From contig CP007053.1 of assembly GCA_000242935.3 (NCBI GenBank), positions 434,001-498,000 of the forward strand: a stretch of DNA of 64,000 bases, in the 5' to 3' direction. Origin of the DNA: Opitutaceae bacterium TAV5 (lineage in GTDB: Bacteria; Verrucomicrobiota; Verrucomicrobiia; Opitutales; Opitutaceae). The notes beneath the pieces are model-generated. The model searched no databases. It worked only from the letters and a program-made list of their open reading frames with translations, and was not told the DNA's origin. The position numbers were made by a program, and so were the translations under genes. Below are positions 52,079 through 58,189 of this stretch, piece after piece (position 1 is the stretch's first letter; the number at the start of each line of letters is the position of its first letter).

Positions 52079-53187
52079 GTTCGTCCGCAATGTCCGCAAC
52101 CTCCGGAAACGAAACCGCATCGCCGCAGCCAGCGACGACAACGCCGCCGTCACGCGCCGGCCACCTGCAGGTCCGCGGCGTCTCCCGTCACTTCGCGCCC
52201 GGTGCGGGCGGCACGCCGGCGGTGGACGATGTCACCTTTGCCGTCGAGCCCGGTACGATCGCCGCGCTCGTCGGCGAGAGCGGCGCGGGCAAGTCCACCC
52301 TGCTCCGGCTCATCGCCGGACTCGAAACGCCCGACTCCGGCGAAATCCGCCTCGGCGACCGCGTCCTCAGCACCGGCCGCGACCGCGGCGCGGAGGGCGC
52401 CCGGATCGTGCCCCCGGAGCGGCGCGACATCGGCCTGGTCTTCCAGAACCATGCGCTGTTTCCGCACCTCACGGTTTTCGAAAACATCGCCTTCGGTCTC
52501 TCCGGACGCCCGGCGGCGGAGCGGCGCGCGGAGGTGGCGCGGCTGCTCGCGCTCGTCCGGCTGGCCGGCTGCGAGCGGCGCATGCCTCACGAGCTCTCCG
52601 GCGGCGAACGCCAGCGTATCGCCCTCGCCCGCACACTCGCGCCGCGCCCCTCGCTGGTGTTGCTCGACGAGCCCTTCTCCAGTCTCGACGCCGGCCTCAA
52701 GGCGCAGGTGCGCGAGGAGGTGCGCGCCATCCTGCGCGAAGCGGGCGTCACCACGCTGATGGTCACGCACGATACCGGCGACGCTCTCGCCCTGGCCGAC
52801 CGCATCGTCATCATCCGCCACGGTCGTATTCTGCAATCGGATACTCCGGAGGCGCTCTGGCGCCGCCCCGCCAGCCGCGAGGTGGCGGCGTTTTTCGGCC
52901 CGTGCAATTTTCTGCCCGCCCGCGCCTTCCCCGCGGCGACTCCGAATGCCGCCGGCGAGGTGTGGCTCCGCCCCGGCGCCCTGCGGCTCGTCTCCTCCGC
53001 CGAAGCGCACGCCCGGAGCGGTCTCGCCGGCGAGGTGACGACGTGCCGCTTTCACGGAGCGTATTACGAAGTGCATTTCCGCCCCGCGGATACGGCGCTG
53101 CCGATGATCATTGTCCACACGCCCGCCCCGGTGCCGGTCAGCCAGGGAAACGCCGCCGGCCTGTTACCGGAGACGCCGGTCGCCTGA
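52075..53187 (+). CDS. fbpC: Ferric iron ABC transporter, ATP-binding protein
   Basis: From the ATG at 52075 (MSSSAMSATSGNETASPQPA), which overlaps the fbpB stop by 4 bp, the protein is 370 residues. Visible motifs are Walker A GESGAGKST, signature LSGGERQRIALART, Walker B SLVLLDEPFSSLD, switch His in VTHDTGDAL, and a C-terminal TOBE-type region (VWLRPGALRLVSSAEAHARS). It energises iron import. About 30 extra Thr/Ala/Pro residues precede the domain. A 223 bp gap without genes follows. Confidence 0.94.
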   Translation: MSSSAMSATSGNETASPQPATTTPPSRAGHLQVRGVSRHFAPGAGGTPAVDDVTFAVEPGTIAALVGESGAGKSTLLRLIAGLETPDSGEIRLGDRVLSTGRDRGAEGARIVPPERRDIGLVFQNHALFPHLTVFENIAFGLSGRPAAERRAEVARLLALVRLAGCERRMPHELSGGERQRIALARTLAPRPSLVLLDEPFSSLDAGLKAQVREEVRAILREAGVTTLMVTHDTGDALALADRIVIIRHGRILQSDTPEALWRRPASREVAAFFGPCNFLPARAFPAATPNAAGEVWLRPGALRLVSSAEAHARSGLAGEVTTCRFHGAYYEVHFRPADTALPMIIVHTPAPVPVSQGNAAGLLPETPVA

Positions 53188-53410
53188 CCGATGCGAACGG
53201 CAAACGGACCGCAAAAAGCACAGGAGACCGGCGTTCCCGGCTCCGGAACCGGCCGTCTCCCGGCAACATCGTCCCGAAATCCGCCGTCGTGCATCCCGCA
53301 ACCAACTCGCGCTCCCGGTTGCAATGTGCGCCAGCCTCCGTTTGTTTGCCGCAGGGTTCACCGATCGACCCGCTGAAAGTTTCCAGTTCCGATATCCATT
53401 CAAATTTCGC

Positions 53411-53854
53411 GTGCCACCCACTCTTCCATTGCCGGGCCTCACCGCCCGCCTCGACAAGCTGGTCTACCACTACGGGGGCAAATGCCTGCCGCCCGGCAAG
53501 CCGCACGCGTTTGTCTATTTCATCACCCTGCGCAATATCTCCGACCACACCGTGACGCTGCTCGGCCGCAAATGGGTCATCGCGCAGGCCGACGGCAACC
53601 GCCTCGTTGTCGAGGGCGACAAGATCGTCGGCGAAACCCCCCGGCTCGCGCCCGGCGAGGAATTTTCCTATAACAGTTACCACGTCACCGGCATCGACGC
53701 CGTCGCGCATGGCAGCTTCCACGGTATCGACGAGCAAGGCCGTCGTGTCTTCACCGTGCTGCCCCCCTTCGCCATGCAGATACCGGCCGGCTCGCCGGAT
53801 CCGTCCTGCTCGTACGACAACGACGGGGACGAGCCCGGCTACAGCCCGAGCTAG
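53411..53854 (+). CDS. apaG: ApaG domain protein (Co2+/Mg2+ efflux-associated)
   Basis: The DUF525/ApaG fold is clear: FVYFITLRNISDHTVTLLGR, then KWVIAQADGNRLVVEGDKIV and PRLAPGEEFSYNSYHVTGID and HGSFHGIDEQGRRVF. I choose the GTG at 53411 (MPPTLPLPGLTARLDKLVYH), which gives 147 residues; the upstream ATG at 53321 would add a sequence with no family similarity. There is an acidic C-terminal tail (DNDGDEPGYSPS). The function is uncertain; relatives are linked to metal homeostasis and to the F-box protein FBXO3. Confidence 0.85.
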   Translation: MPPTLPLPGLTARLDKLVYHYGGKCLPPGKPHAFVYFITLRNISDHTVTLLGRKWVIAQADGNRLVVEGDKIVGETPRLAPGEEFSYNSYHVTGIDAVAHGSFHGIDEQGRRVFTVLPPFAMQIPAGSPDPSCSYDNDGDEPGYSPS

Positions 53855-53965
53855 AGCCGTCCGGACCGGTTTTTCCTTCCCCGAACCGCAACCCCAATCG
53901 CACGCGACCAGCAAGTTGCCGCTTGCGCTCCCCTGCCCTTTTCCCTCTCCCTCCGCCTTTACGAA

Positions 53966-55324
53966 ATGAAGTTAACAGACCTGAACCGACAAGGCGGCAT
54001 CGGAGCCAACTCCACGCTGCTCCGTATCGGCGACATCAATCTCCTCATCGACAGCGGGCTCCATCCCAAGATCGCCGGTCGCCTCGCCACACCCGATTTT
54101 GCGCGCCTGCGCGACGTCCCGCTCGACCTGATCGTCGTGACCCATTGTCACCTCGACCACATCGGCAGCCTGCCCGTCGTCATGCGCGAGCACCCCGACG
54201 TGCCCGTTCTCATGAGCGTGCCCAGCCAGATGCTCGTCGAGCGCATGCTCCACAACTCGGCCAACGTCATGCGCCGCCAGAAAGAGGAGGCCGACATCCC
54301 CGAGTATCCGCTCTTCACGCACGAGGAGATCGACCGCTGCGCCCCGCGCTTCACCGGGATCCCGTTCGGCCAACCCAAAAAATTCCGCGGCCGCAAGGAC
54401 GAGATCGAGATCACGCTTCACCCCGCCGGCCACGTCGCCGGGGCCGCCGGCGTCGAGATCCGTCACAAGCACCGCCACATCTTCATCACCGGCGACGTGC
54501 TCTTCGAAGACCAGCGCACGCTCAAGGGCGCCTCCTTCCCCGCCGGGCACTTCGACACCGTCATCCTCGAAACCACGCGCGGCAACACCGAGCGCCCCCT
54601 CGGCAAGGAGCGCGTCCACGAAGTCGCCCGCCTCGTCGAGTGCATCAACGACACCATCCAGCGCGGCGGTTCGTTCCTCCTCCCCGCCTTCGCCCTCGGC
54701 CGCATGCAGGAGATGCTCTCCATCGTGCACGACGCCCGCAAGTTCGGCCGCCTCGTCGAGTGCCCCGTCTTCGCCTCCGGCCTCGGCATGGACCTCGCCG
54801 ACTACTTCGACCAGATCTCGCGCAAGACCAAGGCGCTCAATTTCAACCGCGCCATCATCAAGGATCTGAAGATCCAGCCCGCCCCCCGCAAACTCAACCC
54901 CGGCGAGGACCCGCAGCAAAACGCGCTCTACATCCTCAGCTCCGGCATGCTCGTGGAAAACACCCCGAGCTACGCGCTCGCCTCCGGCCTCGTCGGCCAC
55001 GCCCGCAACACCGTCGGCTTCGTCGGTTACTGCGATCCCGATACGCCCGGCGGCGAACTCCTCCGCTCCGCGCCCGGCGATCCGTTCCTCTTCAAGACCG
55101 CGCATGTCAAAACGAAGATCAAGGCGCGCATCGAAAAATTCGAACTCAGCGGCCACGCCGACCGAGAGGAACTGCTGCAATTCGCCGTCCAGACCGGCGC
55201 CCGCAGCCTCGTCCTCACGCACGGCGAGCCCGAAGCCCGCGCCTGGTTCGCGCAGCAGCTCGCCGAGCAGGCGCCCAACATCAAGGTGCTCGATCCCGTC
55301 CCCGGCACCGAATACCTGGTGTGA
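53966..55324 (+). CDS. Metallo-beta-lactamase / beta-CASP RNA-processing hydrolase
   Basis: The 452-residue protein has the MBL metal motif HCHLDH (residues 60-65), AGHVAGAAGVEI (motif 3 His) and ITGDVLFED (motif 4 Asp). The beta-CASP cassette has RGGSFLLPAFALGRMQEMLS and SSGMLVENTPSY, and the C-terminal HADREELLQF and LTHGEPEARAWF carry the final His residues. It belongs to the CPSF73-like exonuclease or endonuclease group and probably acts on RNA. It precedes ribosomal genes rpmI-rplT. Confidence 0.9.
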   Translation: MKLTDLNRQGGIGANSTLLRIGDINLLIDSGLHPKIAGRLATPDFARLRDVPLDLIVVTHCHLDHIGSLPVVMREHPDVPVLMSVPSQMLVERMLHNSANVMRRQKEEADIPEYPLFTHEEIDRCAPRFTGIPFGQPKKFRGRKDEIEITLHPAGHVAGAAGVEIRHKHRHIFITGDVLFEDQRTLKGASFPAGHFDTVILETTRGNTERPLGKERVHEVARLVECINDTIQRGGSFLLPAFALGRMQEMLSIVHDARKFGRLVECPVFASGLGMDLADYFDQISRKTKALNFNRAIIKDLKIQPAPRKLNPGEDPQQNALYILSSGMLVENTPSYALASGLVGHARNTVGFVGYCDPDTPGGELLRSAPGDPFLFKTAHVKTKIKARIEKFELSGHADREELLQFAVQTGARSLVLTHGEPEARAWFAQQLAEQAPNIKVLDPVPGTEYLV

Positions 55325-55331
55325 CCCGCTG

Positions 55332-55420
55332 CGTGGCACAGGCTTCCAGCCCACGGGATTGCGTGGCATGGCCATCCTGGCCATGTCTTCCGGAAACATG
55401 GGCTGGAAGCCCATGCCATG
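55332..55420. repeat. Palindromic units of the GGGCnGGAnGCCC family
   Basis: Three units are visible: GTGGCACAGGCTTCCAGCCC (from 55333), GTGGCATGGCCATCCTGGCC (from 55362) and ATGGGCTGGAAGCCCATGCC (from 55399). They match the plan of the 43079-43247 cluster. The rest of 55325-55554 has no gene. Confidence 0.7.
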
Positions 55421-55554
55421 CAGAGAGCTCCTGGCCCGGCTCCGGGATCCCGAAATCTCCCGTCCGCGCCTTTCGATTCATCCATTTCATCGCCGGCTTC
55501 CAATTAACACTTGCCAAGCCTCCCGCCTCTCCGTGTTTTGGACCACTTCTTCCC

Positions 55555-55749
55555 ATGCAAAAGACCAAAAAGTCCGTCGCCAAGCGCTTCAAGCTGACCG
55601 CCAAAGGCAAGCTGATGCGTCGCACGCCCGGTTTCCGTCACTTGCTGGCCTCCAAGAGCACGAAGCAAAAGCGCCGTGCCTCGCAGGACAAGCAAGTTGC
55701 CGAAGGCCACGCTGCACCGCTGAAGCGCTGCCTGCCCTACGGCCTCTGA
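55555..55749 (+). CDS. rpmI: 50S ribosomal protein L35
   Basis: The 64-residue basic protein (MQKTKKSVAKRFKLTAKGKL) has the L35 signature KSVAKRFK, SKSTKQKRR and a C-terminal LPYGL. The infC gene, often immediately upstream, is absent. It is followed by rplT. Confidence 0.95.
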   Translation: MQKTKKSVAKRFKLTAKGKLMRRTPGFRHLLASKSTKQKRRASQDKQVAEGHAAPLKRCLPYGL

Positions 55750-55851
55750 TCCACAGACAAGAAGCCGCATCGCAAAACCGAAAACACGCCAAGCGGGTGA
55801 ACGACCTGACGAACCGACCCGCCGGCGATTAACCAAAAGGAATAAACCAAC

Positions 55852-56241
55852 ATGGCTCGTGCAACCAACTCTCCCGCTTCCCGCCGCCGGCGCAAGCGGA
55901 TGCTCAAAAACGCGAAGGGCTACTACGCCAGCAAGTCGAAGCTCTTCCGCTACGCCAAGGACGCCGTCCAGCACGCGTGGCAATACGCTTACCGCGACCG
56001 TCGCAAGAAGAAGGGCGAATTCCGCGCCCTCTGGATCGTGCGTCTCAACGCCGCCTGCCGCGCCGCCGGCATCAGCTACAGCCGCTTCATCGAGGGCCTC
56101 CACGCCGCGAACATCGAACTCGACCGCAAGGTTCTGTCCGATCTCGCGATCCGCGACGAGGTCGCCTTTAACGCCGTGGTCAAACAAGTCCAGGACGCGT
56201 TGAAGACCAAGGCCGCCGCCGCCAGCGCCGCGAAAGCCTGA
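55852..56241 (+). CDS. rplT: 50S ribosomal protein L20
   Basis: The 129-residue L20 has the early-assembly motif SRRRRKRMLKNAKGYYASKS, then YAYRDRRKKKGEFRALWIVR and GISYSRFIEGLHAANIELDR with FNAVV. L20 also autoregulates the infC-rpmI-rplT operon in other bacteria. The gene ends 64 bp before a terminator. Confidence 0.96.
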   Translation: MARATNSPASRRRRKRMLKNAKGYYASKSKLFRYAKDAVQHAWQYAYRDRRKKKGEFRALWIVRLNAACRAAGISYSRFIEGLHAANIELDRKVLSDLAIRDEVAFNAVVKQVQDALKTKAAAASAAKA

Positions 56242-56305
56242 ACTCTCCCGAACGCGAGCCTGCGACCAGCGGCTCGCCTCCCACAGAAAAGCACCTTCCA
56301 CGGAG

Positions 56306-56342
56306 GACGGGCCTCGATTTTTCGAGGTGCCGTCCTTTTTGT
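56306..56342 (+). terminator. Intrinsic terminator after rplT
   Basis: The stem GGACGG-(g)-CCTCG / CGAGG-(tg)-CCGTCC with loop ATTTTT is followed by TTTTT. It ends the rpmI-rplT transcript. Confidence 0.9.
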
Positions 56343-56362
56343 TTTTGCGGAAACGCCCACGC

Positions 56363-56425
56363 TCCCCCCGGTCTGCCAGTCCCATAACTCCCATCTCTCC
56401 CATACCTCCCCTGTCTCCCATTTCG
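56363..56425. repeat. Direct word repeat CTCCCAT before pheS
   Basis: Degenerate CTCCCATxx words recur about five times (CCCATAACTCCCATCTCTCC, then CATACCTCCCCTGTCTCCCA). It is transcribed as the pheS leader. No peptide-type tRNA-Phe attenuator was recognised. Confidence 0.5.
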
Positions 56426-56433
56426 TCATACTC

Positions 56434-57474
56434 ATGCAAGACCAGCTCACCGCTCTCCTCGCCCAGGCCCGCGCCGAACTCCCGGCCCTGAAAACGCGCC
56501 CCGAGTTCGAAGCCGCCAAAGCCCGCTACGTCGGCCCCAACGGCGCCCTCACCGCCTGCATGAAGCAGATGGGCAGCCTCCCCAAGGAGCAAAAACCCGT
56601 GGTCGGCAAACTCATCAACGAGGCGAAAACCACCCTCGCCGCCGAGCTCGACGCCGCCCTCGCCCGTATCGAGGACGCCGAACTCTCCGCGCATCTCGGC
56701 CCCGCCATCGACCCCACCCTCCCCTCGCCCGATGACCAGGAGGGCAGCTTCCATCCGCTCACCCGCACCCGCGACCTCATCGCCGCCACCTTCCGCAAAC
56801 TCGGTTTCGTCATCGCCGAAGGCCCCGAACTCGAAAGCGAGTGGTACTGCTTCGACGCGCTCAACACTCCCGACGATCACCCCGCGCGCGACATGCAGGA
56901 CACGCTTTTCCTGCCACCCTCGACCCGAGCCACCGAAGCCACCAAAAAAGCCGACGAGGCCTACGTCCTGCGCACCCACACCAGCTCCGTGCAAATAAGG
57001 ACCATGCTCGCGCGCAAGCCCCCCATCCGGATTATCGCTCCCGGCCGCTGTTTCCGCCGCGACACCGTCGACGCCACCCACTCCGCCAATTTCCATCAGG
57101 TCGAAGGCCTCTGGGTGGACCGCAACGTCACCGTCCGCGACCTCAAGAGCATCCTCGACAGTTTTGTCCGCGAGATCTTCGGCACCACCGCCGAAACCCG
57201 CCTCCGTCCGAGCTTTTTCCCGTTCACCGAACCCAGTTTCGAAATGGACATCAAGGCTCCCAACCTCGGCCGCCTCAGCGACCGCTGGCTCGAAATCATG
57301 GGCTGCGGCCTCGTCGACCCGAAAGTTTTCGCCAACGTCGACATCGACCCGGAGCAATGGACCGGCCTCGCCTTCGGCATGGGTATCGAGCGCATTGCCA
57401 TGCTCATCCACGGCATCGACGACATCCGCCACTTCTACGCCAACGACCTCCGCTTCCTCCGCCAGTTCGCGTGA
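56434..57474 (+). CDS. pheS: Phenylalanyl-tRNA synthetase alpha subunit
   Basis: The 346-residue catalytic subunit has the N-terminal coiled coil (MQDQLTALLAQARAELPALK) and class II motifs: motif 1 around RTRDLIAATFRKLGFVIAEG, motif 2 ITPGRCFRR-like IIAPGRCFRRDTVDATHSAN, and motif 3 GLAFGMGIERIAML. It charges tRNA-Phe with PheT. Unusually, pheS is separated from pheT by a 405 bp gene and repeats. Confidence 0.96.
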   Translation: MQDQLTALLAQARAELPALKTRPEFEAAKARYVGPNGALTACMKQMGSLPKEQKPVVGKLINEAKTTLAAELDAALARIEDAELSAHLGPAIDPTLPSPDDQEGSFHPLTRTRDLIAATFRKLGFVIAEGPELESEWYCFDALNTPDDHPARDMQDTLFLPPSTRATEATKKADEAYVLRTHTSSVQIRTMLARKPPIRIIAPGRCFRRDTVDATHSANFHQVEGLWVDRNVTVRDLKSILDSFVREIFGTTAETRLRPSFFPFTEPSFEMDIKAPNLGRLSDRWLEIMGCGLVDPKVFANVDIDPEQWTGLAFGMGIERIAMLIHGIDDIRHFYANDLRFLRQFA

Positions 57475-57495
57475 GCCGGTTTTGGGTTTGGTTTT

Positions 57496-57656
57496 GAACA
57501 AAAGGAAACCTCCGAAAATTGAACAGAAGGCAACAAAGAGAACGAAGAACAACCAAGGGCGCTTTTCCTTATTTCCTACGTAACATGTTTATAGAAAATA
57601 AGTTTTAATTCAAAATCCCTGTTTCATTTTTGTTCTCTTCGTTTCCTTCTGTTCAA
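57496..57656. repeat. Inverted repeat with GAACAGAAG ends between pheS and the GxxExxY gene
   Basis: The left arm 57520-57552 (TGAACAGAAGGCAACAAAGA, then GAACGAAGAACAA) and the right arm 57631-57656 (TGTTCTCTTCGTTTCCTTCT, then GTTCAA) are inverse complements with small differences. A related GAACAAAAGG lies at 57496. The centre is AT-rich. The right arm is repeated at 58150-58174 beyond the next gene. Confidence 0.8.
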
Positions 57657-57718
57657 AAAACGTATTTTTAGAACCGTCCGGAAAGGAACGAAGGACGATC
57701 CGGGAAAATTCCTGTTTT

Positions 57719-58123
57719 ATGCACCCGCTGTTTCAAAAGGCCGACGCCATTTCCGGACCCTCCATCGCTGCCGTAATTGAAGTTCACCGCAACAAAGGCC
57801 CCGGGCTGCTCGAATCCATTTACGAGCGATGCCTGATGCACGAGCTCTCCCTGCGCAAACTTGCATCCCGAAACCAGGGTCCTGTCAAAATAACTTACAA
57901 AGACCTCGTTTTTGAGGAAAACCTGCGTTTCGACATTCTTGTAAACGAGTGCCTTCTACTTGAGGGCAAGTGCGTCGAAAGAATCCTGCCCATTCAGAAG
58001 GCCCAACTCATGACCTACATGCGCCTCCTCGACATTCCCGTCGGCCTCATTTTCAACTACAATACCGTCACCATCAAAGATGACATGCACCGCCTTATTC
58101 TGCCCGGCGCCAATATTTCATAA
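57719..58123 (+). CDS. GxxExxY-family protein (PD-(D/E)XK-like nuclease fold)
   Basis: The 134-residue protein carries the defining motif GPGLLESIYERCLMHEL (GxxExxY), then VKITYKDLVFEENLRFDILV with the fold Asp, LLLEGKCVERILPIQKAQLM (Glu-x-Lys) and YMRLLDIPVGLIFNYNTVTI with the Asn, ending HRLILPG. Together, Glu of GxxE, Asp of RFDILV and EGK would make a PD-(D/E)XK active site. The function of the family is unknown. It separates pheS from pheT and is bracketed by GAACAGAAG-type repeats on both sides, as if it had moved in as a unit. Confidence 0.87.
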   Translation: MHPLFQKADAISGPSIAAVIEVHRNKGPGLLESIYERCLMHELSLRKLASRNQGPVKITYKDLVFEENLRFDILVNECLLLEGKCVERILPIQKAQLMTYMRLLDIPVGLIFNYNTVTIKDDMHRLILPGANIS

Positions 58124-58140
58124 TTTCTCCTCCTTCTCTG

Positions 58141-58174
58141 TTTCCCTTCGTTCTCTTCGTTTCCTTCTGTTCAA
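58141..58174. repeat. Right-hand GAACAGAAG-type arm after the GxxExxY gene
   Basis: TTTCCCTTCGTTCTCTTCGT, then TTCCTTCTGTTCAA, repeats the arm at 57631-57656 (25 bases of identity from GTTCTCTTCG) and is the inverse complement of the arm at 57520-57552. It directly precedes the pheT start. Confidence 0.8.
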
Positions 58175-58189
58175 ATCCTTCTTTCCAAA

